From Pseudomonas fluorescens (lineage in GTDB: Bacteria; Pseudomonadota; Gammaproteobacteria; Pseudomonadales; Pseudomonadaceae), in the NCBI RefSeq assembly GCF_902498185.1, contig NZ_CABVIX010000006.1, positions 247,311-311,310 on the forward strand: a stretch of DNA of 64,000 bases. Direction: 5' to 3'. This document shows, in pieces, positions 41,813-51,228 of the stretch (position 1 is the stretch's first letter; every line of letters starts with the position of its first letter). A model generated the notes under the pieces. The model saw only the letters and a list, made by a program, of their open reading frames with translations, was not told where the DNA came from and did no database searches. The position numbers and the translations under genes were made by a program.

Positions 41813-43156
41813 ATGGCACTTCGCCTGACCATCACTAGTTACCACAAGATTACACCTGGGCAACGTCCGGAGATGGTGCTGGAGACGGGTGCCATTACAG
41901 TAGGCCGCGCGGCCGACAATGATTGGGTTATTCCAGATCCTGAGAAGCTGGTGTCCTCCAGGCATTGTGTTATCCAATTCAAAGATGGCCGCTACTACCT
42001 CACCGATAACAGTACTAACGGTGTAGAGCTAGTTCACGCCGGTATACGCATGCGGCGCGGCAACAGCGAGCCGTTGGCGGATGGCGAAGTTATCCGCATC
42101 GGCGAATACGAGATTCAGGCGCGCCTGGACAGCGCAATCGCCATACCGTTGGCGGGACAGCCGGAGGTCCACAGTTTCGATGCGCTGATGGCCCATCAGC
42201 TCGGTGCTTCACATGCGCCGATCACTGGGGCTCCGGCGGCATTCCTGCAAGGCGCATCGAGCCACGATACCTTGCCTGACCTCTTCGATTTCCTCGGCTC
42301 CTCGAGTGTTCCCCTCGCCAGCCAGTCGGACCACGTCCCGGCCCAGCAGCATGATTTTCGCCCCCCAGCGGCGCTAGCGCAGGTGCCCGCGCCGGACCAT
42401 GCCCCCGCCGCACCGGGGCTCATCCCTGAAGGTTGGGATCTGCTCGGCGATGTATCGGCGCAGGCCCTGCCTGCCCCGAGCGCTGCAGTGCAGCCCCAGG
42501 TGCCCCCTCCCGCAGTTGTGCAAGCGGCCCCCGCAGCTTCAGCCGCTACGGAGCCGGGGCCTGCCGACGCCCATTTGCTACAGGCCTTCCTGCGCGGCGC
42601 GGGTATCGCGCATCTGCGTATCGACGCCACGAATGCGCAGCAACAGATGGAGGCCCTCGGCCGCAGCTACCGGCTGATGGTCGAAGGCCTGACCGACGTG
42701 ATGCGTGCGCGCAGCAGCCTGAAGGGCGAATTCCGCATGCAGCAGACCACCATCGCCCCAGTGCAGAACAATCCGCTCAAGTTCGCCCCCAATGCCGATG
42801 AGGCGCTGTTGTTGCTGCTGCGCGATCGCAATCCCGCGTTCATGGCGCCCGACCAGGCCGTGCAGGACAGCTTCGACGACCTGCGCGCTCATCAGCTGGC
42901 AGTGATGGCTGGCGTGCAAGCGGCCATCAAGCACCTGCTGGCGCGCTTTGAGCCGGGGCACCTGGAACAGCGCCTTGCGCCGCCCTCCGGGCTTGGCAAG
43001 TTGTTCGGGGGTTCGCGGCAGGCGCATTGCTGGCAGCAGTTCACTGAGCTCTATCGGCAGATTTCCCAGGAAGCCGAAGATGACTTCCAGGATTTGTTCG
43101 GTCGTGAATTCAGCCGTGCCTACGAGGCTCACTGCAGCCGATTGCAACGTTCCTGA
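41813..43156 (+). CDS. tagH: FHA-domain T6SS regulator (Fha/TagH)
   Basis: The 447-residue protein has an N-terminal FHA domain (about residues 22-90: the GRAADNDWVIPDPEKLVSSRHC block with phosphothreonine-contact Arg/Ser, and NSTNGVEL) followed by an Ala/Pro-rich linker (about 115-240) and the TagH C-terminal domain. In H1 systems, PpkA phosphorylates Fha on Thr, and the FHA domain recognises that mark to trigger assembly. Start 41813 follows GGAGGCATA. The cascade partners PpkA and PppA are encoded in the same operon. Confidence 0.93.
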   Translation: MALRLTITSYHKITPGQRPEMVLETGAITVGRAADNDWVIPDPEKLVSSRHCVIQFKDGRYYLTDNSTNGVELVHAGIRMRRGNSEPLADGEVIRIGEYEIQARLDSAIAIPLAGQPEVHSFDALMAHQLGASHAPITGAPAAFLQGASSHDTLPDLFDFLGSSSVPLASQSDHVPAQQHDFRPPAALAQVPAPDHAPAAPGLIPEGWDLLGDVSAQALPAPSAAVQPQVPPPAVVQAAPAASAATEPGPADAHLLQAFLRGAGIAHLRIDATNAQQQMEALGRSYRLMVEGLTDVMRARSSLKGEFRMQQTTIAPVQNNPLKFAPNADEALLLLLRDRNPAFMAPDQAVQDSFDDLRAHQLAVMAGVQAAIKHLLARFEPGHLEQRLAPPSGLGKLFGGSRQAHCWQQFTELYRQISQEAEDDFQDLFGREFSRAYEAHCSRLQRS

Positions 43157-43196
43157 GGGAACACAGGAAGACCACAAGTACGTCATGAGGACGAGG

Positions 43197-43688
43197 ATGA
43201 ACGCAACACGACTGATCGCCGCGCTGGCCGTGGCACTGCTCAGTGCCTGCAGCAAGGATATGGCGGAGCAGCCTGCGGCAAGCGCCGAACCTTCCGGCGT
43301 CAGCCTGTATTTCAGCGCCGCGCAGGGCCTCAACCCGGGTGCCAGCGGCACGCCAGCGCCTGTACGGGTTCGTCTCTACGAGTTGAAGAACAGCGCGGCA
43401 TTTGCTCGTGCCGACTATTTCGCCCTTACCGAACGGGCCCAGGCCACCTTGGGTGCCGACCTGATCGATCAGGACGAAGTGCTCCTGCAGCCCGGCGCCC
43501 AACTGCATCTCCAGCGCCCACTCGATCCGGCCACGCGCCAGGTCGGCATGGTGGTCGGTTATCGCGATATCGATCAGGCCCAGTGGCGCAACGTGCTGCC
43601 AGTGCCGCCCCGCAACTATCAGATCAGCCTCGATGTGCGTGCCGTGCGCAGCGCAGTGGCCACCACACAACCTGAGCCTGGCCTCTAG
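43197..43688 (+). CDS. tssJ: Type VI secretion outer-membrane lipoprotein TssJ
   Basis: The 163-residue precursor has a lipoprotein signal ending LLSAC near residue 21; the acylated Cys anchors it to the outer membrane. The mature part has VSLYFSAAQGLNPGASG and VRVRLYELKN, with VLLQPGAQ and the C-terminal VGMVVGYRDID, as in TssJ. It binds the TssM periplasmic end. ATG 43197 is chosen because GAGG sits 6 nt before it; 43185 is an alternative. It is 40 bp after tagH. Confidence 0.92.
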   Translation: MNATRLIAALAVALLSACSKDMAEQPAASAEPSGVSLYFSAAQGLNPGASGTPAPVRVRLYELKNSAAFARADYFALTERAQATLGADLIDQDEVLLQPGAQLHLQRPLDPATRQVGMVVGYRDIDQAQWRNVLPVPPRNYQISLDVRAVRSAVATTQPEPGL

Positions 43689-43703
43689 GCCATCGGAGCA
43701 CCT

Positions 43704-45038
43704 ATGTCCTGGAACAATCGCGTCGTCTGGTCGGAAGGCATGTTCATCACGACTCAGCACTTCCAGCAGCACGACCGCTATCTGGAAAATTTCGTCGACG
43801 CCCGCAGCCGTCCATTGAGTGCCGCTGCCTGGGGCTTCTCGGAGCTGCAGATCGATCAGGGCCAACTTGCCCAAGGCAAAGTGGCGATACTCAGCGCCCG
43901 CGGCCTGCTGCCCGACGGTACGCCATTCGACATCCCGCGCGACGACCTGCCGCCTGCTCTGCTGGAGATTCCCGACGACTTGCGCGACGGGGTGATCCAT
44001 CTCGGCCTGCCGCTGAAGCGTGCGGGTGCCCGTGACACTGTCGATCGCAGCGAAGCCGCCGAAGGCATTCGTTACATCAGCCACATCAGTGAAGTGCGGG
44101 ACGACAACGCGCCTTTCGAAAACCGTGCTTCGTTGGCGCTCGGCAGCCGCGCCCTGCGTCTGCTGCGCAGTGAGGATGGCCTGAGCGATTACGCCGCGGT
44201 GGGGGTGCTGAGCATTCGCGAGAAGCGCGCCGACCGCGCCCTGGTGCTGGACGACAGCTACATTGCGCCGGTGCTCGACGTTGCTGCCAGCCCGCGCCTG
44301 TCGAGCTTCTGTGGCGAGCTTCTTGGCCTGCTCCATCAGCGTGGCGAAGCGTTGGCGGGGCGGGTGGTGGCCTCTGCCAATGGCGGAGCTTCGGAGATTT
44401 CCGACTTCATGCTGCTGCAACTGGTCAACCGCGCGCAGCCATTGGTCGAACACTTCAACCAGGTCAGCCCTCTGCACCCAGAGCGGTTCTACACAGAGCT
44501 GGTGGCACTGGCCGGTGAGTTTGCCACGTTCACTCGTGATGACCGGCGCCCACAAAGCTTCCCCGTGTATCAGCACGACGACTTGGCCGCGACATTCGCC
44601 CCGGTCATGGCAGCGCTGCGCGATGCCTTGTCGACGCTGATAGACAGCAAAGCAGTCGCGATTCCCCTTGCCGAGAAAGCCTACGGCATTCACGTGGGCA
44701 TGCTCGCCGACCGCAGCTTGCTGGACAGCGCCAGCTTTGTCCTGGTCGTGCGCGCCGACGTGCCCGGCGAGACACTGCGCAGCCGTTTTGGCCAGCAGAG
44801 CAAGATCGGCTCGGTGGAGCACATCCGTGACCTGGTCAACCTGCAGTTGCCAGGCATAGGCCTGCTGCCGCTGCCGGTCGCCCCTCGGCAGATCCCGTTC
44901 CATGCCGGCAGTACCTACTTCGAGCTGGACCGGGGCAGCGAGCACTGGAAGCAGTTGCAGCATTCGGGTGGATTTGCGTTTTACGTGGCTGGCGAATTCC
45001 CCGGCCTGAGCCTGGCCTTCTGGGCCATTCGAGGATAA
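43704..45038 (+). CDS. tssK: Type VI secretion baseplate-membrane connector TssK
   Basis: The 444-residue protein begins MSWNNRVVWSEGMFITTQHFQQHDRYLE, the highly conserved TssK N-terminal signature, and has LLRLVNRAQPLVEHF and LPGIGLLPLPVAPRQIPFHAGSTYFELDR further on. It links the baseplate to TssL/TssM. Spacing to tssJ is 15 bp and to tssL 4 bp. Confidence 0.95.
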   Translation: MSWNNRVVWSEGMFITTQHFQQHDRYLENFVDARSRPLSAAAWGFSELQIDQGQLAQGKVAILSARGLLPDGTPFDIPRDDLPPALLEIPDDLRDGVIHLGLPLKRAGARDTVDRSEAAEGIRYISHISEVRDDNAPFENRASLALGSRALRLLRSEDGLSDYAAVGVLSIREKRADRALVLDDSYIAPVLDVAASPRLSSFCGELLGLLHQRGEALAGRVVASANGGASEISDFMLLQLVNRAQPLVEHFNQVSPLHPERFYTELVALAGEFATFTRDDRRPQSFPVYQHDDLAATFAPVMAALRDALSTLIDSKAVAIPLAEKAYGIHVGMLADRSLLDSASFVLVVRADVPGETLRSRFGQQSKIGSVEHIRDLVNLQLPGIGLLPLPVAPRQIPFHAGSTYFELDRGSEHWKQLQHSGGFAFYVAGEFPGLSLAFWAIRG

Positions 45039-45042
45039 GCCG

Positions 45043-46356
45043 ATGCACTCGGACGACCCGCAGGCATTTGACCGCACCCAGTTCATGCCGCGCCCCGGCG
45101 GCCGCGGACCGCAACCGGCTGCGCCCAGTCAGGCACAGGCTGTGCCGTCTCCCTTGGGCTTGCCTGCCGAGCCCTTGGCACCCGGTCAAGCCGAGGGCCT
45201 GAACCCTCTTGAGCAGGCGGCAGGCCCGTTGCTGGCATTGCTGACGCGCCTGCGCAACACCATCGCCCATCCGGCGCCGGCCAGCCTGCGGGCGCAGCTG
45301 TTGGCTTACCTGCGCCAGTTCGAAGAGCGTGCAGAGGCGGCTGGAGTGGCGCGCAACGAGGTGCTGCTGGCCCGTTACAGCTTGTGCACCGCGCTGGACG
45401 AGGCCGTGCTCAGCACTCCTTGGGGCAGTGCCAGCGACTGGGGCAAGCAGAGCCTGCTGATCACCGAGCACAACGAAGCCTGGGGTGGCGAAAAGGTGTT
45501 CCAACTGCTGGAACATTGCCTGCAGAGCCCGCGCGAACGCCTGCACCTGCTGGAGCTGTTGTACCTGTGCACCAGCCTCGGTTTCGAAGGCCGCTACCGC
45601 GTGATGAGCGGCGGCCGCACTCAGCTCGATGCCTTGCGCGAGCGCACCGCCGCAGCCATCCGCAGCGTCCGTGGCGAGATTGACCGCGAATTGTCCGCGC
45701 ACTGGCGCGGCGTAGCCATGGCCCGTGACCGCCTGGCGCAATTCGTGCCCCCATGGGTTGGCCTGGCCGTTGCACTGGCGTTGTTGCTGCTGGTGCTTCT
45801 AGGCCTGCGCCTGAAACTGGCAAGCGATGCCGAGCCAGTCTTCAGTGGCATCCACGCCCTGGGGGAAATCCCGGTTCAGGCCATGGACCGTCCTGTGGTG
45901 CAGCCCAAGCCTGTCGAGCGTCCGCGCCTGGCCGGGTTGCTCGCGGAGGACATCAAGGCGGGCCGTGTTGCCGTGGAAGACGCGGTTGACCGCTCGGTGG
46001 TGACCATCCGCGGTGACGAGCTTTTCGCCTCGGCCAGTGCCAGCGTCAAGAGCGACTTCGAGCCGCTGATGCTGCGCATCGCCGAAGCCGTGGCCAAGGT
46101 CAAGGGGAGCGTCAAGGTCACTGGCCACAGTGACAACCAGCGCATCGCCACACTGCGCTTTCCATCCAACTGGGCATTGTCCCAGGCGCGTGCCGAGCAA
46201 GTGAAGGACATCCTGGCCGCCCGCACCGGCCAGCCCGGCCGCTTTACCGCGCAAGGCCTGAGCGACACCGAACCGCTGGCGTCCAATGCGAGCGCTCAAG
46301 GCCGGGCGAAAAACCGCCGGGTTGAAATCACCGTACTTGCAGAGGGCGTCGAGTGA
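45043..46356 (+). CDS. tssL: Type VI secretion protein TssL with OmpA-like domain
   Basis: The 437-residue protein has a DotU-type cytoplasmic domain (YSLCTALDEAVLSTPWG near residue 112, LYLCTSLGFEGRYRVM near 173), one transmembrane helix (about 233-252, VALALLLLVLLGL), and a C-terminal OmpA-like peptidoglycan-binding domain (KVTGHSDNQRI near 360, NRRVEITVL). This evolved TssL form anchors the membrane complex to the cell wall. It overlaps tssM by 4 bp. Confidence 0.94.
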   Translation: MHSDDPQAFDRTQFMPRPGGRGPQPAAPSQAQAVPSPLGLPAEPLAPGQAEGLNPLEQAAGPLLALLTRLRNTIAHPAPASLRAQLLAYLRQFEERAEAAGVARNEVLLARYSLCTALDEAVLSTPWGSASDWGKQSLLITEHNEAWGGEKVFQLLEHCLQSPRERLHLLELLYLCTSLGFEGRYRVMSGGRTQLDALRERTAAAIRSVRGEIDRELSAHWRGVAMARDRLAQFVPPWVGLAVALALLLLVLLGLRLKLASDAEPVFSGIHALGEIPVQAMDRPVVQPKPVERPRLAGLLAEDIKAGRVAVEDAVDRSVVTIRGDELFASASASVKSDFEPLMLRIAEAVAKVKGSVKVTGHSDNQRIATLRFPSNWALSQARAEQVKDILAARTGQPGRFTAQGLSDTEPLASNASAQGRAKNRRVEITVLAEGVE

Positions 46357-49300
46357 AGGCGTTTTTCAATTTTGTCATTCGCTGGGTGATCCCGGTGCTG
46401 GGCCTCGTCGCGCTGAGCCTGATCATCTGGTTTGTCGGCCCGCTACTGGACGTGCTGGTGCCAGCCGCTCCACGGGTGGTGCTGATCGTTGTGTTGCTCG
46501 CGGGGTGGGTCGGTTACCGCGTCTGGCGCATCGGGCAGGCCCGTCGCCAGGCAGCGAAGGTCATGCAAAGCCTCGCCGCCGAGGCTGCGCCCGATCCTGC
46601 CAGCGTGGCCACCGCGCAAGAGCTGGCAACCCTGCGCCAGCGCATGGACGAAGCCCTGGAGCTGCTGAAGAAGGCACGCCTGGGTGGGGACGAGCGGCGC
46701 AACCTGTATGAGCTGCCGTGGTATGTGATCATCGGCCCGCCAGGCTCGGGCAAGACCACCGCGCTGGTGAACTCCGGCCTGCATTTTCCGCTGGCAGCGC
46801 AGCTGGGCGAGGGCGCCATCCGCGGGGTCGGAGGTACGCGCAACTGCGACTGGTGGTTCACCGACCAGGCCGTGCTGCTCGACACCGCAGGCCGCTACAC
46901 TACCCAAGACAGCCACGCCCAGGTAGACAAGGCGGCCTGGCTGGGCTTCCTGGACCTGCTCAAGAGCCAGCGCTCGCGCCGCCCGATCGATGGTGCGTTC
47001 ATTGCCATCAGCCTGTCCGACCTGCTTCTGGGTACCGACGCCGAGCGGGCGGCGCACGCCGCGGCCATCCGTACCCGCATTCAGGAACTGTACAGCCAGC
47101 TCGGCGTGCGCTTCCCAGTCTACCTGATGCTGACCAAGCTCGACCTCGTTCCGGGTTTCATGGAGTTCTTCGACAACCTCGGCAAGGAAGAGCGCGCGCA
47201 AGTCTGGGGCATGACCTTTGCCCTGGACGATGGGCGGCAAGGCGACGACCCGCTGGCGCAGTTTGTCCCTGAGTTCGGACTGCTTGAACAGCGCCTCAAC
47301 CAGCGCCTGGTTGAACGGATGCAGCAGGAGCGCGACCCGGCGCGACGCGACCTGGTGTATGGCTTCGTGCAGCAGTTCGCTGCCTTGCGTGGCAATCTCA
47401 AGGTCTTTCTCGACGGCGTCTTCAAACCCAACGCCTTCGAGGAGCGCGCTCTGTTGCGTGGCGTCTACTTCACCAGTGGTACCCAGGAAGGCAGCCCCAT
47501 CGACCGCCTGATCGGCAGCATGGCCCAGAGCATGGGCCTGGACCGCGCGCACTTGGCGCGACAGAGTGGCACTGGCCGCAGTTACTTCATCGAGAAGCTG
47601 TTCAGCGGCGTGGCCTTCGCCGAGCGTGGACTGGTGGGCAGCAACCCCAAGGTGGAGCAGCGGCGCAGATGGATCGCCCGCGGTGCCCTGGCCTTCAGCG
47701 TGGCGCTGGTCGTGGTGGCCGGCACGTTGTGGACGCTGAGCTATCGCGCCAACCAGCAGTACATCGCCACGGTCGACAGCCGCCTCAAGCCCGTCGGCAA
47801 GAGCCTGCAGGACCTGAGCCCCGCCCAGCGCGACGTCGTGGAGGTGCTGCCGCTGCTCAATGGCGTGCGTGGCCTGACGGACGACCCGCCTGCGTGGGCC
47901 GAGGGCCTGGGCCTTTACCAGGGCGATATGCTCGAAGGCGAGTCGCAGAGCGTCTACCGCAAGCTGCTGATCGCCATCTTCGCTCCGCGCCTGGTCACCC
48001 GGATCGAGGAGCAACTCTATGCCGGCGGGCCGTCCGACTATTTGTACGAAGGCCTCAAGGCCTACCTGATGCTGGCCGACGGCGAGCACTACGACGCCGA
48101 CTTCATCAAGGCCTGGATCACCCTCGACTGGGAGCGCAGCCTGCCTCGCGACCTGGCCCCGGACCTGCGCGAGGCGCTTGAACAACATCTGCTGGCACTG
48201 TTCGACAAGCGCCCGCCCAATGCCCGTCTTGACCAGCGCCTGATCGACGATACCCGCCGTCAGTTGCGGCAGCTGCCGGTGGCCCAGCGTGTGTACGACC
48301 GGGTCAAGCGCCAGAAATTGCCGGTCGGGGTGAGCGATTTTCGTGTGAGCGACGCCGCTGGCCGTGACGCCGCGCTGGTAATGCGCTTCAAGAATGGCAG
48401 GCCGCTGAGCGAGCCACTGCCAGGTCTCTTCACCGTCGAGGGCTACCGCAAGGCGTTCCTTGCCGCGAGCCTGGCGCAAAGCACCACCCTGGCCGAAGAA
48501 CGCTGGGTACTGGACCGCGAGCCGGGCGAGGCGGGCGATGCCAAGCGCCTGGCCGACGACGTGCTGCAGCTGTATTACCAGGACTACATCCGTCACTGGG
48601 ATGCGCTGCTGGCCGACCTGGACTTCGTGCCGATCACCAGCGTCGGTCAGGCCGCCGATGTGCTGCGTGTGCTGTCCGGGCCGACGTCGCCGATGAAGAA
48701 GCTGCTGCAGGCTGTCGCCCACGAGACCAACCTGTCGCAACCGAGCGTGCTCGACAAGGCCAAGGACAAGGCCGAGCAGGCGGGCGTCGACCAACTGCGC
48801 CAGCGCCTCGGTGGGCTGCTCGGCGATGCGCCGCAGGCTGGCGACAACCCCGCTGCGCGCAGCGTAGACCCGGTGACTGCGCGCTTCGCCGAGCTTGCCA
48901 CGCTGGTCGACACGGGCGACGGCGCACCCGCGGCCATCGACGGACTGCTCTCCGATCTCAACGCGCTCTACGCGCAAGTCAGCGCCATGGTCGGGGCGAG
49001 CGGTGAGGCCCTGCTCGGCGAGGCCAAGAACCAGGCCCAGGCCGCGGCGCAACGTGTCGCCCTGAACGCGGCCCGCCAGCCGCCAGTCGTGCAGAACCTG
49101 GTCAGTTCGGTGCTCGGCTCGACCCACAACATCGTCATGGGCGGTGTACGCAACCAGCTCAACGCCGCCTGGGCCAGCGAAGTCGTCAATGTCTACCGCC
49201 AGTCGCTCAGCGGGCGTTACCCGCTGGTGGCCGGCAGTTCGCGCGATGCCACCCTGGAAGACTTCGGCCAGTTCTTCGGTGTGGGCGGGGTGATGGACAA

Positions 49301-49859
49301 CTACTTCCGCAAGTACCTGCAGCCATACGTCAACACCTCCAGCTCGCCCTGGAGCTGGCAGCCGGGCGCAGCACAGAAATTGGGCATCAACAGCAATGTG
49401 CTGTACACGTTCCAACGTGCGGCGAGCATCCGCGATGCGTTCTTCCGCAGCACCCGCGGCCTTCAGCCAGGGGTGCGATTCGAGCTCAAGCCGGTGGCGA
49501 TGGATGCGGCCATCACCCAATTCCTGCTCGACCTGGACGGCCAGCAAGTCAGCTACGACCACGGGCCGAGCCGCCCGGTGGCGCTGCAATGGCCCAACCC
49601 CAACAGCATTGGCGTGGTCCGGCTGTCGATCTCGCCGCCTGCGGCAAGTGGGCGGTCGGGGCTGACGGTGGAAGGGCCCTGGGCGTGGTTCCGCCTGCTC
49701 GACCAGTCCGATCTGGTGGCTGGCAGCTCGCCTGAGCGCTTCAGCCTGCGCCTGCGCGTGGAGGGTACCAGCGTGTCCTACGAGCTGCGCGCCAGCAGCG
49801 CCTTCAACCCCTTCCGCAGCCGAGTGGTCAGCGGTTTCAGCCTGCCGGAGCATCTGTGA
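46353..49859 (+). CDS. tssM: Type VI secretion membrane complex protein TssM (IcmF)
   Basis: The 1168-residue protein has two N-terminal transmembrane helices (about 8-28 and 36-56), a cytoplasmic NTPase-like domain with Walker A GPPGSGKTTALVNSG near residue 127 and a DTAGRY motif near 176, a third helix near 446-465, and a long periplasmic domain ending near the TssJ-binding C-terminus. It starts with GTG overlapping tssL (GTGA). With TssJ and TssL it spans the envelope. Walker A is intact here; many TssM paralogues lack it. Confidence 0.95.
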   Translation: MKAFFNFVIRWVIPVLGLVALSLIIWFVGPLLDVLVPAAPRVVLIVVLLAGWVGYRVWRIGQARRQAAKVMQSLAAEAAPDPASVATAQELATLRQRMDEALELLKKARLGGDERRNLYELPWYVIIGPPGSGKTTALVNSGLHFPLAAQLGEGAIRGVGGTRNCDWWFTDQAVLLDTAGRYTTQDSHAQVDKAAWLGFLDLLKSQRSRRPIDGAFIAISLSDLLLGTDAERAAHAAAIRTRIQELYSQLGVRFPVYLMLTKLDLVPGFMEFFDNLGKEERAQVWGMTFALDDGRQGDDPLAQFVPEFGLLEQRLNQRLVERMQQERDPARRDLVYGFVQQFAALRGNLKVFLDGVFKPNAFEERALLRGVYFTSGTQEGSPIDRLIGSMAQSMGLDRAHLARQSGTGRSYFIEKLFSGVAFAERGLVGSNPKVEQRRRWIARGALAFSVALVVVAGTLWTLSYRANQQYIATVDSRLKPVGKSLQDLSPAQRDVVEVLPLLNGVRGLTDDPPAWAEGLGLYQGDMLEGESQSVYRKLLIAIFAPRLVTRIEEQLYAGGPSDYLYEGLKAYLMLADGEHYDADFIKAWITLDWERSLPRDLAPDLREALEQHLLALFDKRPPNARLDQRLIDDTRRQLRQLPVAQRVYDRVKRQKLPVGVSDFRVSDAAGRDAALVMRFKNGRPLSEPLPGLFTVEGYRKAFLAASLAQSTTLAEERWVLDREPGEAGDAKRLADDVLQLYYQDYIRHWDALLADLDFVPITSVGQAADVLRVLSGPTSPMKKLLQAVAHETNLSQPSVLDKAKDKAEQAGVDQLRQRLGGLLGDAPQAGDNPAARSVDPVTARFAELATLVDTGDGAPAAIDGLLSDLNALYAQVSAMVGASGEALLGEAKNQAQAAAQRVALNAARQPPVVQNLVSSVLGSTHNIVMGGVRNQLNAAWASEVVNVYRQSLSGRYPLVAGSSRDATLEDFGQFFGVGGVMDNYFRKYLQPYVNTSSSPWSWQPGAAQKLGINSNVLYTFQRAASIRDAFFRSTRGLQPGVRFELKPVAMDAAITQFLLDLDGQQVSYDHGPSRPVALQWPNPNSIGVVRLSISPPAASGRSGLTVEGPWAWFRLLDQSDLVAGSSPERFSLRLRVEGTSVSYELRASSAFNPFRSRVVSGFSLPEHL

Positions 49860-50512
49860 ACGACGTGGGTTTCTACGGAAAACTGGCCTGCCGCGGCGAC
49901 TTTGTCAGCCGCGGGTTGCCACAGACCTTCATCAAGCCCTGGGACCAGTGGCTGGCCGCCGGCATGCAGGCCAGTCAGCACGACCTTGGTGAACAATGGC
50001 TCCAAGCCTATCTGGTCAGCCCCTTGTGGCGCTTTGCACTGGCCGCGGGGGTTTGTGGGCCGGATGCGGTCGTCGGGGTGCTGATGCCGAGTATCGACCG
50101 GGTCGGGCGTTATTTTCCGCTGACCGTGGCGCAGGTGCTGGAGCCGGGCCAGCCATTGACCACGATGGTCGCGGATGGTGATCAGTGGTTCGAGGCAGCC
50201 GAGGCAGCGTTGCTGGCGACGCTCGAGCCGGGAGCCGCCTTCGAGGTCTTCGAAACCGCTTTGCAGCCTTTTCGAGACACATTTGCGCTCCCACGGAAAG
50301 TGCGCACCAGCGTGGGAGGCCTGCAGCGGCTGGATGCGACCACACCGGAAGGGCGGGGGATGGCCTTGGCCGAATGTGCCTGTGAAGGCATGAGCCTGTG
50401 GTGGGGGCGCGGCTCCGAGCGCATCCCGGCGGGGCTGATGCGCTGTGCCGGCTTGCCGCGCAGCGCCGATTTCGCCGCGTACCTGCTGGGCAGCGAGGTA
50501 GTTCCCGGATGA
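49856..50512 (+). CDS. tagF: TagF, post-translational repressor of T6SS
   Basis: The 218-residue protein matches the TagF/SciT (DUF2094) family: VGFYGKLACRGDFVSRGLP, a Trp-rich middle (FIKPWDQWLAAG), VVGVLMPSIDRVGRYFPLTV and SLWWGRG. TagF binds Fha and blocks assembly independently of phosphorylation in P. aeruginosa H1. GTG start overlaps tssM by 4 bp, and ATGA overlaps pppA. It is not fused to PppA here. Confidence 0.91.
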   Translation: MNDVGFYGKLACRGDFVSRGLPQTFIKPWDQWLAAGMQASQHDLGEQWLQAYLVSPLWRFALAAGVCGPDAVVGVLMPSIDRVGRYFPLTVAQVLEPGQPLTTMVADGDQWFEAAEAALLATLEPGAAFEVFETALQPFRDTFALPRKVRTSVGGLQRLDATTPEGRGMALAECACEGMSLWWGRGSERIPAGLMRCAGLPRSADFAAYLLGSEVVPG

Positions 50513-51228
50513 CCACCCTGCATTACACAGCGGCCAGCTACAGCCATGTCGGCATGGTGCGCAAGATCAACGAAGACGCCTGCCTCGAGCTGACCCGGGA
50601 CGGCCTGTGGGCGGTGGCCGATGGGATGGGCGGCCACGCGGCTGGCGACTACGTCAGCAGCCTGGCGGTCGACAGCCTGCGCCAGTTGCCGGTGATTCAC
50701 AGCCTGGATGATCTGGCCCAGGGCGTGCGCGAAACCCTGGCGCGGGTCAATGGCTGCGTACGCGAGGAAACCGCACGCCGTGGCCTGGCGATGATGGGCA
50801 GCACCGTGGTGGTGCTGGTCGCACGCGGCAACCAGGCGGTCGGGCTGTGGGCGGGCGACAGCCGCCTGTACCGCCTGCGCGATGGCCGTATGCAGCGCCT
50901 GTCCCATGACCACAGCTACGTCCAGGAACTGCAGGACAGCGGCCTGCTCAACGAAGCCGAGGCCCGCGTGCACCCCCGCGGCAACATCGTCACCCGCGCC
51001 ATTGGCGTCCAGGATCGGCTCGAGCTGCAGGCCGTGGCCTTGCAGGTGCAGCCGGGCGACAGCTACCTGTTGTGCAGCGATGGCCTGAACAAGACTGCCG
51101 AAGACCACGAGATCGCCGATGTGCTCGGCCATGCCGACCCCTATGAGGTGGTTCGCAGCCTGGTGCACCTGGGACTGACCCGTGGCGCCCCCGACAACAT
51201 CACCGCCGTGGTGGTAAAGGCGAAATGA
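50509..51228 (+). CDS. pppA: PP2C-type phosphatase PppA (Stp1)
   Basis: The 239-residue protein has the PP2C metal-binding motifs: NEDACLEL near residue 21, WAVADGMGGHAAGDYVS near 30, LWAGDSRLYRLRDG near 112 and the late LCSDGLNK and PDNITAVVV. It removes the phosphate from Fha that PpkA adds and thereby allows disassembly. ATG 50509 overlaps tagF by 4 bp and the next gene starts at the stop codon. Confidence 0.94.
   Translation: MTTLHYTAASYSHVGMVRKINEDACLELTRDGLWAVADGMGGHAAGDYVSSLAVDSLRQLPVIHSLDDLAQGVRETLARVNGCVREETARRGLAMMGSTVVVLVARGNQAVGLWAGDSRLYRLRDGRMQRLSHDHSYVQELQDSGLLNEAEARVHPRGNIVTRAIGVQDRLELQAVALQVQPGDSYLLCSDGLNKTAEDHEIADVLGHADPYEVVRSLVHLGLTRGAPDNITAVVVKAK

Noticed and set aside
43110..45086. 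A 658-codon minus-strand frame opposite tssJ and tssK
   Set aside because: It spans two real genes and their spacer and shows no family motif.
46443..49853. An 1136-codon open frame on the strand opposite tssM
   Set aside because: GC-rich codons keep the antisense frame open. The plus strand encodes a complete TssM with Walker A and overlaps at both ends; the antisense product has no recognisable domain.
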